From assembly GCF_003073045.1 (NCBI RefSeq), contig NC_037593.1, forward strand, positions 3,401,525-3,465,524: a stretch of 64,000 nucleotides of DNA. Reading direction: 5' to 3'. Positions within the stretch are counted from its first letter, which is position 1, and the number at the start of each line of letters is the position of its first letter. This stretch comes from Pomacea canaliculata (Eukaryota; Mollusca; Gastropoda; Architaenioglossa; Ampullariidae). Below the pieces are notes generated by a model. The model was not told the origin of the DNA, ran no database searches, and saw only the letters and a program-made list of their open reading frames with translations. Shown one piece after another: positions 1 through 12,307 of the stretch. The translations under genes and the position numbers were made by a program.

Positions 1-321
1 GTCAGTGCTGGTGGTGGTAGCGAGCGTTGGGGCCGCGGTCCTCGTGATGAGGGGGGGATACTTCTCTTTGTTTTTCTTGGACTACTATATCGTCGTCGTT
101 GTCGTCGTCATCACCATCATCATCCATAGATTATTAATCTTCATCATCATCATCATGGCACAAGACTCCATGACGAGCATCTAGTCCAAGCACGAGGTTT
201 GATGACGTGTCTCGGTCTGTGTAAGAGGTTTGATGACGTGTCGGTTAGTCTGCCAGTTGAGTGTGTTCACTACTGTTCATTCTGGTGTTGCTGTAACATC
301 TCTCTTTCTCTCTGCCACCAG
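1..321. other. SLC13 intron, 5' edge of window
   Basis: No exon is recognised. The stretch holds a short imperfect CGT/CAT trinucleotide run around 88-156 and a pyrimidine tract leading to the acceptor CAG before 322. The preceding SLC13 exon must lie outside the window. Confidence 0.6.
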
Positions 322-3300
322 TGTCTGCCGGCGAATACCTCCGGAGCAGACGAAGGCGGTGAAGAAGGTCATCATGGAGGAGTGGAAGTCCATGGGCCGG
401 ATGACGTGAGTTCTCTCCCTTCTCTTGGTCATCGACAGACGACAAGTAAAGCCCCATTATCGATGTTGTTTTCGCGTGAACGACAGTGATGTAGTTGTGG
501 TTTTCTGTGAAAATCCAGCTCTCCCTCCTTCTCTCACTTTCTGAATCACGAGCGTGAAGTCAAAAGGCGATGGATGAATATTGTTAGAAATGAAAGTGAG
601 AGAAAGAGAGGGACAGCTGGATTTTCAATGTTAGTGAGGTGTTGCCTCCCTACATCTACAAGAAACATCACAAGTAAGGAGAGAGTGTGGTAACATGTAT
701 TGTCTACAACATAAGTGCACTCAGGTGAACTCACATGTACCAATGCACGTGCAGGATGGCGGAGGGTCAGGTGCTGGTCCTCTTTGTTTTCCTCGCCGTC
801 ATGTGGATCAGCCGAGACCCCAGAGAATCTCCCGGGTGGACTGAGTGGTTCATGAAAGGGTGAGTGTGACTTTTTGGGAAGGATGTGACAATTAGGCATT
901 TATATTCACATGCGCTTACTTTTTATATTCTTTAAAGCAGTTTTGAATTTACTATTGAAGAATATAGAAACTTTTGACTTGAGAAGAGTTTTTTAAAAAA
1001 AAAAAACAGGGGTGTCCCTCAGCTTCAGAACATGGGGGAGGCTACTGCAAGCGTGAGCTGAAGGTCACCCACCCAACACCTCATGTGATGACAAAGTTCA
1101 AACTCGCTTTTACTTCACTTTATCTTTCTGAAACACTTTTGTTTACAAAAAAGTAACAATTGTTTATAAGCTGGCTGCTCGCAGGTACATATCTGATGCC
1201 TCGGCCGCCATGCTGGTCGCCGGACTTCTCTTCATTTTACCTTCACAGATTCCGCGCGTGTTCTGCCTGCGAACCTCAGGTAAGTCGACACAACACCTGC
1301 ACAGGTGAATGTGTCCAAGGTTTTGGAGTAAACGACCGAGAATATTCTAAATTAATATTTCTCTGGGATATCTGAGATCAGTGAGCAGGAGACTTCTAGC
1401 CAAGGATGGAACTGATACAATATTTTAGATGACAAAACGCACGTGCGACTCCATAAATACTCACCATCACGAGTGTTAGACTATTTTTAAACTTGTATAT
1501 GCACACTGTAACATATATTCTGTTACTTATATACTCTATCACCCAGATTACGATACTACATTATCTTCGATACTATCCAGATTTGTATATTGGGCGTTAC
1601 ATTAGATACATTTACACTTTTTCTCTGAGTTCTTTATTCATACCCCGGTGGGTGGAGTCACTTTATTCTCGTTGCCCCTTGTGGCAGAACACGAACACTC
1701 GGAGTACTACAAGCCGCTGCTGACGTGGGACATGGTCCACAAAAAGTTGCCCTGGGGGGTCATCATCTTACTGGGAGGAGGCTTTGCCTTGGCCGAGGCC
1801 TGCAGAGTAAGAATCATTTTTAATGTAGCTGTAAATGCGCACTTAAATTATTTCCATTTAAGTTCTTTTGAAAACATAATAAGTATTAAATTAAAAGTGT
1901 TTGTATATATTTATCAGGCGGTTTCGTGACTGCTCACGTTCTCAGCAGTAACAGACCTGACCGTAGCACCTGACCTACTGGGGGACATTTGAGCGCCTTC
2001 TGGTCGGGTGCTGTTGCTGTGTCACCATGCTGTCCACTTTGCTTCGTTGTAGAAAGCCACCCGGATTGGAGTTTGTTTTGTACTCTGACCCCCACACAAA
2101 CGACCTGATTGATGACGTGTGCAGGTGTCCGGCCTCTCGGACTGGCTGGGAGGGAAGCTGCAGTACCTGGGCTTCATGGATCCCTGGGTCTTGAACTTAT
2201 GTCTTTGCCTCATCGTCGCCGTGGCAACGGAGGTCACCAGCAACACGGCCACCTCGACACTCCTCATGCCCATCATGGCAGAGCTGGTACAATGAAAGGG
2301 GCAACTGTGTGTGTGTGTGATCTGTGTATGTATAATCTGTGTGTGTGTGATGTGTGTGTGTATAATCTGTGTGTGTGATCTGTGTATGTATAATCTGTGT
2401 GTGTGTGTGTGTATAGGGGAAGGGGGCGCTACTCTGTGGCTTGACCCCGGCTCACAATCATTCTCTACGTTTTTTGACGTGTTTGAATTCTACGGGAATT
2501 TCTCTTCCTCCAGCTTGTGCACGAATGGTTATAAGTGTTACTTCAATACGTCTGACTGTGAGGAGCACCGTATTGCTGCGTGTGAGTGTCCCTGTACGGG
2601 AGAAATTTCTTTTACCAAACAGCGCGTCCATTTTGTGACCGTTGGTTAGATCTATAGATAGTCAGAAACGGACTGAAACGGACTACATATGCGGCCAATC
2701 GGGACTATCTGGCTGACAACACTCCCTTCAGTGACTGAGTATCGTCCCTACGAAGTAGATCTATTATAATCCCAATTCCTAGTTGAATCGGCGATAGATC
2801 TGCCATGATCGTGCTATGAGCAGTGTACTCTGTGCGTGTGTGCCTGTACGGCAGACTTTCACACTTCGATGTGTTAGAGTAGCGCTGTAGTCATGTAGTC
2901 ATGTAGTCATGCTGATCTACAGTCGGGACTTTCTGCTATCGCTGCGGCAGAAGGCCACACAGGCCCCTGATGTGAATTTCAGTGACATTCCGACAAAGGG
3001 CGGGCAAAGAAAAAAGAAACTGAGAGGATCTAGAGGAGGAGTCAGACACAGACTGAAGAGGAGAGGTGCCGACATCCACTGCCAGCCATCACCCTGTCGA
3101 ATGTGCGCTCTCTCCACAACAAACAGGATGAGCTCTCTGGCGCTCATTAAATTCGATGGAGACTACCGACGTTGTGATCTCTTCTGTTTCACTGAAACTG
3201 GCTAACAGAGGAGGAGACATTCGGACTTGAAGGATACACAACGATTCGATTTGACAGGAATGCACAAGCGACAAACAAGCATGTAGGGGGAGGCTTGTGT

Positions 3301-6300
3301 ATGCTTGCAAATGAGAAATGGGCCACGAACTACACAGTACGAGAACAGACTAGTACCCCCCATTATGAGATACTGACAGTGTCCTTCAGGCCGCATTATT
3401 TACCTCGTGAATTCGGGCCAAATCACTGTGGTCTCGTCTATGTGCCCGGCCCAGACTTCAACCTTGCAGCTGAGCACATTGCAGACACCTATAATCGAGC
3501 GACAACAAGATCAGTTGATCAGCCTGTGTTTTTGCTCGGTGACTTCAAACCGCTGTGATGTCAGTAAACTGCTCCCCTGTTCCATCCTGTGCCTATTGAC
3601 ATCTCATTAATTTCTTGTGACACCAGTGTTCCTGCTGTTCCTCCGCCTCCTCCCCTACTCCGGCATTCCCTTTCCAGTTTACAGACCTGTCCCCTCACTG
3701 TACGTCTATTGTGAATGAAGATGGTTTAGTGTTGACCCCCCTTACATCAGAACGCTCGATATTACAAGTTCGTCTGAGAGTCAGATAGTTCAGACTCAAT
3801 TGTTATGTGGCCTTCTCAACGCCCAGTCGGTCGTCAGGAAGGCTGTGGACATTCACGATATGATTATTGACAAGTCACTGGATTTGCTGTTGCTCACTGA
3901 GACGTGGCTTAGGGAGGCTGGAGATGAACTTGTTATTATGCAAATCACTCCCGTGGGATATTCGTTCATTCACAATCCCAGGTCTGGAGATAGATGTGGT
4001 GGTGGGATTGCTGCTGTATACAAGAAATCCGTGCTTCTGAGGCCGTTGGTGTCAGAAACGTTCAAGACTTTTGAGTCACTCAGTTTTTGCCCTCACTCGT
4101 GTTCACTGACGTTTCATGTCTTGCTTCTATATCGCCCTCCTTACTCTAGAAATAACAAAGTGACTAATTCAGCGTTCTGTGAAGAGTTTATTCCCCTGGT
4201 CTCCAACCTAGCTGCTGCCAACAAATACTTGTTAATTCTTGGAGATGTGAATCTTCATTTTGATGTGCCATCTGACCCTGATACGAAGAGACTTTGTCAG
4301 CTGTTTGATTCCCTTGATCTTGTTCAACATGTCAACTCCCACCCACTGTAAGGGTCACACCTTGGACTGGGTTATTGCGAGACCCGGCCATCACACTGTT
4401 AGGTCTATTGTTGTGAAGACTTGCAACTTTCGATCATTTTCTTGTGTTGTTTACTACCAGCATGTCAAGGCCTGGCTTACCGAGAAAGACTGTGTACACT
4501 AGAAATGTGCGGGGCATGGATTCTGATTCTTTTCGTACTGAACTTCAGCGTTCTGCTCTCCTGGTCTCCCCTCCTGACAATGTGGATGAGCTTGTGGCTC
4601 TGTACAACAGCACCCTGGACTGCTCTTCTTGACAAGTTTGCGCCTGTGAAAAATGTGCATTACTGAGGCGTCCTGATACGCGTGGTTTACTCCAGAAGGT
4701 ACGCCGAGCCAAGAAGGTCAGGCGTCAGGCGGAGAGCAAATGGCGCAAGAGTAGACTGGAGGTGGATCGTCAGATTATCGCCATACAAGGAGCAGTGTTC
4801 AGCATCATTGTCAAAGCTAGGTCGCGGTATGTTATGAATATTCTAAGCTCTGCAGTTTCTGATTCTCGCAAGATGTTCACAGTTGTGAATGGTCTCCTGG
4901 GTAAAGATGTGACTCAGCCTGTTCTTCCAGAGATGGATGATCAGATCGCTGCCAGTACACTAAGTGCTTACTTTGAAGACAAAATAAGGACCATCATGGA
5001 CAGCTTCAGTGACTCGGTTGCTACTGTGGAGCAAACCAGTGACTTGTTTTGTGGCATGCCCCTCTCTAACTTTCAATCAGTGACAGAGGATGAACTATTG
5101 AAATTAGTTCGGCGTTGTCGCCCAACCACGTCTGTGGAGGATCCTATCCCCACTAGTGTTCTTCTCCAGCACCTTGACATTCTACTTCCTGTACTAGTTC
5201 GCATAGTCAATGCTAGCCTTTTCTCTGCCTCTGTACCCAGACAATTTAAAACAGCTGTGATCAAGCCTATCTTAAAGAAGCACAACGTGGACCCTAGCTT
5301 GTGTAAAAACTATAGACCTGTTTCGAATTTGCCTTTTGTTTCGAAACTTGTGGAGCGTGTCGTTGCTCAGCAGTTGACATTCCACCTGGACCGCTACAGC
5401 TTATGGATAAATTCCAGTCGGCGTACAGACCCAAGCACAGCTGTGAGACAGCCCTTCTGTCTATGAACGATCTTCTGTGCAGTGCGGATGCAGGGAAAGT
5501 GACTCTTGTGGTCCTCCTTGATCTGAGTGCGGCCTTCGATGTCATTGATCACTCCACTCTACTGACTCGTCTCCAAATGGAGGTGGGCATTGGTGGTTCC
5601 GCCTTGCAGTGGTTCCATTCCTACCTCAGTGATCGCACACAAAGGGTGATGGTCAATCAAGCTTCTTCAGTGACAGTTCCACTGCTGTGCGGTGTCCCGC
5701 AGGGCTCTGTTTTGGGCCCGGTTCTATTTTCTATTTACACATCTCAGCTTGGTCTCTCATTGAGAAGCATAATGTGACCGTAAGATGTTTGCAGATGACA
5801 CTGAACTCTATTTTTCATTTAGTACTGACAGTGAGTCGGTGCGTGAGGCAGTTTGTGCTGTAGAAGATTGTTGCTTAGAGGTCAAGTCATGGATGCTGAG
5901 GAATAAACTCAAGCTTAATGATGAGAAGACAGAGGCGATGCTATGTGGTTCCAAGCTTAGCCTTAGTAAAGTCTCTCTAGACTCCATCCAAGTGGGTCAA
6001 GCTAGAATTCCTCTCTCCAGCTCCGTACGGAACCTTGGACTCTATGTTGACAATCTTCTAACTATGTCTGATCATGTCAGTTCTGTAGTCAAGGCATGTT
6101 ATTTCCATATCCGCATCTTGGACGACTCCGACCCAGTCTTAATAAGAAGACTGCAAATGCAGTTGCTGTGTCCCTCATCGGTTCTACATTAGACTATGCC
6201 AACAGCTGCCTCTGGGGGATTTCAAAGAGCGAGTTGTCGAGGCTACAGCGAGTGCAGAATACGGCTGCGAGGATAGTTGCAGGAAAGAAAACATCTGACC

Positions 6301-6811
6301 ATATTACTCCTGTACTACGCGACCTACACTGGCTTCCTGTGGAGAAGCGAATTGAGCATAAATTGTTAACCTTAACCTATGGCTGTCTTCACGACCTTGC
6401 GCCTGCCTATCTGCAAGAACTCATTCGCTGTTACCAACCCCAGCGGAACCTTCGTTCAGCAGCACACTTCAGACTTGAACGACCGAGTGTTCAGTCAGGA
6501 ATGCTAATAAGAAGACTGCGGGTTTCAGATCCTTCTCCAATGTAGCCCCGCTTTGGTGTGAACTCGCTTCCCCTCTCGACAAGGAGCTGATAGTATTGGA
6601 TCTTTCAGAAAAGAAGACTCACTTGTTTAAACTTTTTTGAAGTTTTCATTTGACCTGCAGTTTGGTGGCTGCTGGGATCACTGCGCATTGAGCGCATCTT
6701 TGTGATGCGGATACTGGCGCGCTATAAAACTACATCATCATCATCATGTATAATCTGTGTGTGTGTGATGTGTGTGTGTATAATCTGTGTGTGTGATCTG
6801 TGTATGTATAA

Positions 6812-6851
<40 letters not shown>

Positions 6852-7437
6852 ATCTGTGTGTGTGTGATGTGTGTGTGTATAATCTGTGTGTGTGATCTGT
6901 GTATGTATAATCTGTGTGTGTGTGTGTGTGTATAATCTGTGTGTGTGGTGTATGTGTTGGGAGTGGGGTTGGGAGGAGAAGTTAAGAGAGAAAGCATTCC
7001 ACACACGTAGGTACAACTCTAATTCTCGTGTTCCGCTCGGTCCTTGCAGGCCTTGAAGGTCAATGTTAACCCTCTCTATCTGATGGCATCCTCCGCCATA
7101 GCCACCTCCTTCGCCTTCATGTTGCCCGTGGCAACGCCACCCAACGCCATCGTCTTCTCCTATGGACGTCTGCGAGTCTTCGACATGGTGAGGCTCTTCC
7201 TTTCAAACATCTCTCACACTGTTTTCTATGTTAACTTGCCTCCATGCCTGTCGTTTCACGATATCAGCCTCATCGCTTGTGTCGATGTTGCAGTTCACTG
7301 CCGGCATCTTCATGAACATCGCCGCCGTGCTGACCTTGACCCTGGCTGTCAACACCTGGGGCAACGCCCTCTTTAACTTCCACGAAGTTCCTTCTATATT
7401 CGTCAGCAACTCCACGCTCGTCCTTTCCGCTGCTTGA
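322..7437 (+). CDS. SLC13-family sodium-coupled dicarboxylate/citrate/sulfate cotransporter, C-terminal half (7 exons)
   Basis: Multi-pass membrane transporter that couples Na+ to import of di-/tricarboxylates or sulfate; the exact SLC13 member cannot be fixed. Exons: 322-405, 755-859, 1185-1279, 1688-1806, 2125-2286, 7050-7187, 7294-7437. All junctions are GT-AG, phases join without a stop, and they encode about 281 residues ending at TGA. Landmarks in order: a cytosolic segment ending KSMGRMTMAEGQ, a hydrophobic helix, ISDASAAMLVAGLLF, WGVIILLGGGFALAEA, the TEVTSNTAT Na+/substrate loop, then TSFAFMLPVATPPNAIV. The last matches the PROSITE Na:sulfate symporter signature position by position, followed by FSYGRLRVFDM and a final helix with NTWG. 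The N-terminal exons lie upstream of the window. The 4.7-kb intron 2287-7049 contains a broken LINE in the same orientation. AATAAA at 7848-7853 is a likely poly(A) signal. No frameshift was seen. Confidence 0.93.
2304..2414. repeat. TG-rich minisatellite, left block
   Basis: Tandem units of roughly 28-32 bp alternate TGTGTG runs with ATCTGTGTATGTATAATCTG and GATGTGTGTGTGTATAATCTG. The block starts 18 bp after the SLC13 exon ending at 2286. The same units in the same order recur at 6746-6952, on the other side of the LINE, so the LINE interrupted one array or duplicated part of it on insertion. Confidence 0.9.
2909..3558 (+). pseudogene. First endonuclease fragment of a CR1-like LINE (frameshifted)
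   Basis: An arginine/glycine-rich stretch (RGGVRHRLKRR) precedes ITLSNVRSLHNKQDEL, then FDGDYRRCDLFCFTET, GGGLCMLANEKWA, RPHYLPREFG and FLLGDF. This is the usual motif order of the apurinic-endonuclease N-terminus in CR1-like LINEs. The frame changes between DEL and ALIKF, again at the ETW motif (TGG damaged, giving a stop), and once more before LPREF. The similarity stops just after the LGDF motif, where the second LINE piece starts. It cannot encode an active nuclease as written. Confidence 0.78.
3800..4420 (+). pseudogene. Second, distinct endonuclease domain of the CR1/L2-like LINE
   Basis: Begins with LCGLLNAQSVVRKA (the LNARSL motif region), then LLLLTETWLRE (catalytic E), DRCGGGIAAVYKK, LLLYRPPYSR, LLILGDVNLHFD (catalytic D/N) and, after a one-base frame change near 4335-4345, KGHTLDWVIAR. 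These are the ordered motifs of the LINE apurinic-endonuclease family. It is a different lineage from the fragment at 2909-3558 and continues directly into the RT. The frame change and later stops mark it as decayed. Confidence 0.82.
4500..6545 (+). pseudogene. Reverse transcriptase and C-terminal domain of the CR1/L2-like LINE (broken)
   Basis: Motifs in order: VRGMDSDSFRTELQ linker, RQAESKWRKSRLEVDRQ, then RT blocks KTAVIKPILKK, NYRPVSNLPFVSKLVERV, KFQSAYRPKHSCETALL, LVVLLDLSAAFDVIDH (first catalytic Asp), FHSYLSDRTQRV, GVPQGSVLGPVLF and FADDTELYF (the catalytic DD pair). Thumb/C-terminal signatures LRDLHWLPVEKRIEHKLL and HDLAPAYLQELI follow. Reading frames change near 5400, 5780 and 6100-6190, so the open frame is interrupted. 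The catalytic residues themselves are still legible. Confidence 0.9.
6746..6952. repeat. TG-rich minisatellite, right block
   Basis: Two consecutive copies of the roughly 85-bp higher-order unit seen at 2328-2413, separated by a pure TG run at about 6815-6848. It begins directly after the LINE's ATC tail. The right block is longer than the left, consistent with insertion into a pre-existing array. Confidence 0.9.
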
Positions 7438-7870
7438 CCCGGAGAGAGATGCTTGGTGGAGGTGACAACTGGTGGAGGAGATGATTTTATGCGATAACAA
7501 CGACGACAAAGAAAAACAAAAACAAAAAAAAACAAACCTGGGAGTGGTGTTCACATCGACCAGGGTGTCATGGCATCAGAAGGGCGAAGAGAGCGGGGGA
7601 GCCATGTAGTGCATGAAGTGTATTGAACTTCTCAGGTGTAGACAAGGACTTCTTTCACACTCCTACACTGTGCTGTATGTTTAGAATTTTTTTCCTATGG
7701 CGCTAAGTGCACTAGTGGTGTGTGTGTGTGAGAGAGAGAGAGTGTGTGTCAATGTTTGTGTGTGAGAAAGTGTGTGTATGTGTGTGTGTGTGTGTGAGAG
7801 GGAGAGTGAGTGTGTGTGTTTGCATATTGAATAAGAATACAGGTCGAAATAAATTAAACATTTGTAAGTT
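7438..7870 (+). other. Probable SLC13 3'UTR
   Basis: Non-coding sequence after the SLC13 stop. It contains an A/CAA-rich patch at about 7496-7536, GT/GA microsatellites at 7717-7823 and AATAAA at 7848-7853. Its extent is inferred from that signal only. Confidence 0.5.
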
Positions 7871-9027
7871 TAGAAGTGCTAGGCCTTTGAAATGTTTACC
7901 TCCATTAGCATTTCGTTATTCAAAAAGTCTTGCGCTCGATTCTGTTCCCAGTGTGTGAGAGAGACTGAATGAGAAATTACGATTTGAATGATGGCGAGTG
8001 AATTTGTAGGACACCGATTATGCTCGAGCGACTTCAGGTATTCAAGGCCCTTGAGTCCTTCTTTGTTGGTGGGATAAGGGGCTTCATACAAAAACACTCC
8101 TTCCTTCTCTCTCTCACACACACACAAACACACATTGCCAGTTCACTCTTTTAATGTCATACCTTATTATCATATTACTTCATGAATTATTAAACATATT
8201 TTCCACTGTATATACAAGGACTAGATAAAAAAAAAAGTCGGTTGTTACCGGTGAACGGGTGTGTATAGTTTAAGGCTGAAGATGTGTGTAGACTGTCTTC
8301 ATGCAAGAGAGAAAACATCGACCTCTGACCCTTTGTGATAAGTCAAAACATAGCAACAACGAGCTTTGTGCTTTGTAATGGACAGCAGGGGCACGAGCAT
8401 TTATAAAGACAGCGGCGATGTACTTTGGTTTCATCGCTTGTGATGGTAGGGCAGTGGTGGCTAGTGACTGACTAGTGGACTGGTCCCTCCAACTGTCGAG
8501 AAGAAGGATGCTGCTTAGAGACTGGGGACTGAAGTGGATTCCTCTCCCTGCTCACCCAGCAGCTGCTCTTGGGGAGGTGGGGGAGCTAATGTATGGGGGG
8601 ATGTACAGACAGCGGTAAGAGCTGGTCTGTCTGTGTTTCACATGCCGTATCCTAGTCACGGCGAGCCACTTACGGTTATTGCTCCTTAGGGAATGGGATT
8701 TCTATATCACCTTTATATATATATTTAGATGACATGGAAATATGGCATTTGCAAGTTTGTGAATAGTGAATCAGGCTGTTTTGTTGTATTTCCATTGGAA
8801 GAGAGTGTCACTAGGTCCTGTAGGGAACAGGTTGAGCAGGTCTCTCAGCCAGGTGTTCAGAATGTCTAAAAAGCAGATCCCTCCATTTCATGAATACTCC
8901 CCCCTTCCGTGCTCCAAGCACACATCTGTCGTTTACTTCTACTTTTTTCTTACCTTTGTTATGTGTTTTTTGTTTGTTGTTTTTTATGCGACATCACTGT
9001 ACAACCAGATAAATGTCAATTTAAATT

Positions 9028-9086
9028 GTTTTGATTGATTGATTGATTGATTTATTGATTGATTAATTGATTGATTGATTGATTGA
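9028..9086. repeat. (TGAT)n microsatellite
   Basis: About 14 mostly perfect GATT/TGAT tetranucleotide units with single substitutions (TTAT, TAAT). Simple repeat by inspection. Confidence 0.95.
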
Positions 9087-9178
9087 AAAGGACTTGGGAA
9101 AGAAGTGAGATGAGATACTGCCAACCGAACAGTGGGAAAAAAGCGATATCCATGAAATGCACGCACACACGCCGTCGC

Positions 9179-9240
9179 CACGTGACACAACTGTAGGTGT
9201 CAACATCTGCTGACGTGTCATTGTCACGTGACTGACGTTA
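9179..9240. promoter_or_regulatory. Cluster of E-box and CRE-half motifs, including a perfect CLEAR palindrome
   Basis: CACGTGAC at 9179-9186, TGACGTGTCA at 9211-9220, the palindrome GTCACGTGAC at 9223-9232 and TGACGT at 9233-9238 lie within 62 bp. GTCACGTGAC is the known consensus for MiT/TFE bHLH-zip factors. The density is visible in the sequence. Enhancer or promoter function is inferred, and no nearby gene start was found. Confidence 0.4.
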
Positions 9241-12200
9241 CAAGCGACAGTTGCACGGCTGCTGTGATTAGATATTAATTGACAGGCTGCTTTTATGACG
9301 AATGACGGCTTCAAGGGAAGAGAAGCAGGAAATATGACTACAGTGAACACTGAACAGACCATGCCACCCTGTTCACTCGTCGACAGGCTTATCAACCGAT
9401 GCATGCCTCTAGTCCCCCTCGCCCTCTAACCTCACCCCTCCGGACGACAAGTAAAGGTCAAGGTACAAAACTGAAAACAGTTACGTTAGACGACAATCAT
9501 CTCACAGAACCTGTGTCTGTATCCTGCGAGATACAATGTCATCGACCTCAGTAATGATTCCAAACCCAAGTTACTGAAAGTGTAGGAATGTATTCACTTT
9601 CTTCTGTCGACGGTTAGCTGTCCCTTAGTGTTGATATATAGCATCGATAGATACGTGAAACTGCCACTGGTATTACCTGATGTTGACAAATTATCTTAAA
9701 TAATCTTAGAAAAACACAACACGGGAAGTCGTTACACCCTGCTTCGGAAAATCTACTGTTGACTAGAATCAAACAAGTTTTTTTTTTTACATTTTAATTC
9801 AAGTAAATTAATAAATTTAATTCAAGTAAATGAAGACAAAGGACACGACAGTCGGTCTGTAAGGTGTGCGATCCGTGCGAGGAAACAAAAAGCTAACAAA
9901 GTTCACTGCGCACCTGAGCGGATCTTGAGCGTGAGTTGCACGCAGTCGCAGTATACAGGGGAGAGAACAGTGGTGGTGTGTGAGGGAGATAACTCGTCAT
10001 TCTAAGTGGATAGAAATTTGTGTGGATTCATTCCGGTTTTTAACTGTCTCGCCATCTCGTCACCAGAAACATCCTATTAAAAGTAAGTTCGTCTACTACA
10101 GAATTAAGACAGAAATTGACTTCTGAGTTTCACGGTTTTTTTCATCCGAAAACACTTTTCTTCAGTAGTTTGGTAAAAGTGGAGACGTTAGACTATGAAC
10201 TAATTGGAGGGTCGAAAGACATTTGTTTGGGTGAATTTGTTGATTATTTATTGCAATAATCTTTTAAGCATCCCTTTGGAGAATAATCCTATGTTCGGAG
10301 CCTGACAGGGGATGGGAGTTCACGTTTGCCCCTAAGTCAGTATTGTGTGTAATACTGTAGTTTTTAGTTTAGGGGAGGAAACGGTGTTTTGTATTTTCTC
10401 AATACCTGTTCTAAATACTGCAGTCTATGTATCTATGTATGAATACATTTTATTTCCGATATTGGTTTGAAAACAGTTGTTTTTTTTTAAGAAAGGAAAA
10501 GAAACGTATCTAAGAAATTTTTGGCTAAGCATAAAAAGAGGGAAGGCCACCGGGAGATCTCTGTTTAGCTAAAAGAAAGAGCGCATGTAGATATAATTAT
10601 AATCTTTAGCGTTTCGTCTGTCTATCATGTTAGTCGTGATTTATAGTGGCTCTGCGGAATGATACATTGGACATAAGTGCAGAATAGTTTTCAATAGGTG
10701 TTAGTGCTCATCAGACATCACCATTCAGATAGCCGACTATCAGGCGCTGGGTTCGCATCAGGTGTTGGCCTGGTCACATCCCTCATAATGTCTTTGAACG
10801 AAACTACATTATACGTGAAAAGGTGAGCTAGGTGGGCTGACAAAGTCGGTGATGCGACTAGTCTGTCTGAAAGGAATACAATAACAACACTACAATAAAG
10901 TCGAAATACTTTAGCCTTATTTTTCTTTATCTTATACAGATGCCATGCACACACCAGATAGAAAACATTACACACCCACTTTTCATGCAGTCGGCATTAT
11001 TTTTTTATGGTACAAATTTTATTTTCGTTCTTCGAACTTGTACAAAAAATAAGGGAAGAAACTCTTGGCTCCTTCAAGGATTCTTTTTACTGTGAATTCC
11101 TTCCCTTTAATCAACGCGCTATATGGCTATGTTGAAAGCAGGCATGATTCAGCTGATCCAAATAGAGCCATGTTACCGGTTGCTCAGTTTGAAATAGATT
11201 TTGCTCTACAAGTATCAAAAAGGACAATTTGGTGCTAAATATTTGAATTCTAACATTCTGTAAACTGGACTGATCCGTTTTAATGACTCACCAAACACTA
11301 TGAGTGGACCATCAGCTCTAGCGCAATTCTTTCCTTTTTGTTGTTCCGTGGAAAAGGATGGAAGCTACCAAGGAGAAATTTCAAATAAAATTCTGGTTCT
11401 TACTTTTAGGGTGTCACCTTGGAATCCACAAAAGACCCTGCTTTTCTAAAACTGTGTTCCCTACGATATGTCGATCGTTCATTTCCGGATCGGATGGCTT
11501 CTGTCTCACCATGTCTTAAAATTCATGGGACGACACAAGTCTCATTTACTTAAGGGATAAAAGTTAATTTCGTTCACGCGACAAATAAGAACGTTCAACA
11601 CGTATACATTCGTGCAGACTGACACACTCACACAGGTATGCACATTTAAAGAATGATCGAGTTCATTTACATGTTTTACACATTAATATCAATTCTACTC
11701 TATCCTGCTCATGCCTAATGCCTAATCCTCCCCATAAACTTAAAGTATCCATCACTTTGCAGCACGACACCCGTATGGGCTTGATTGCCGGCGCCAAGCA
11801 CTTCACAGCACCGAGACAACCTGTAGTAATTTAATAACAACCTCCTACACGTAGAGGGGTTTGAGTAACGCGAGTCGTCTTCCAGTGGTACCAAACACTT
11901 CCCACGTACGATGTGGTTAGATCTGACCCTTGGTAAAGGTTACCGTTCTGCCAAGCAGGACCTGTCAATTTATGGCAAGTCAGGCTCTGTGAAGACAGCG
12001 GTGGAAGGGGTAGGGGGTAATACCACGTGACGATGCGGCAACTTGGTGCAAGCACTTAGCTGGATTGTGTAGGAAAGTGTTTCCAGATTTAGCGATTTCG
12101 CAATATGGGGGTAAAAAGGAAGAGAAACCGGAGTATTTTGAAAACATCCTCGACAGTCATCCCTGCTAAACGGTGTGACATACAGGTAGTGTTCCCAGAC

Positions 12201-12307
12201 GAGATCTACGAGACCTGTCCACTATAATGTTGACAAGCGAGTGTTTTTAACTTCTGCTACCTGGCGCCCCAAGATGCGAGCACTGATTTCAGATCTTTGT
12301 CGACTAA

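Larger units (their letters stand above)
2415..6747 (+). mobile_element. Broken CR1/L2-like non-LTR retrotransposon region inside an SLC13 intron
   Basis: The region runs from the end of the left TG minisatellite to the start of the right one. It contains about 500 bp of non-coding 5' sequence, two different apurinic-endonuclease fragments (2909-3558 and 3800-4420), a reverse-transcriptase region (about 4690-6192) and a C-terminal domain ending near 6545. It finishes with GCGCGCTATAAAACTAC and an ATC run, the simple-repeat tail typical of CR1/L2 elements. The order EN-RT-tail on the plus strand places it in sense with SLC13. Several frame changes and stops break the coding sequence, so the copy is not autonomous as it stands. 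The clade is assigned from motif style, not from a tree. Confidence 0.88.

Noticed and set aside
2311..2649. Cysteine-rich 112-codon frame that could look like a small toxin or conotoxin-like peptide
   Set aside because: The Cys/Val repeat comes from TGTGTG microsatellite translation followed by LINE leader. There is no signal peptide, propeptide or cysteine framework.
3800..4351. Host endonuclease/exonuclease III-like gene
   Set aside because: It continues into an RT with LINE motifs and a simple-repeat tail, so it belongs to a retrotransposon.
6722..7016. Minus-strand His/Thr repeat proteins of 90-94 codons
   Set aside because: Translation of the TG minisatellite only. No start context, no conservation.
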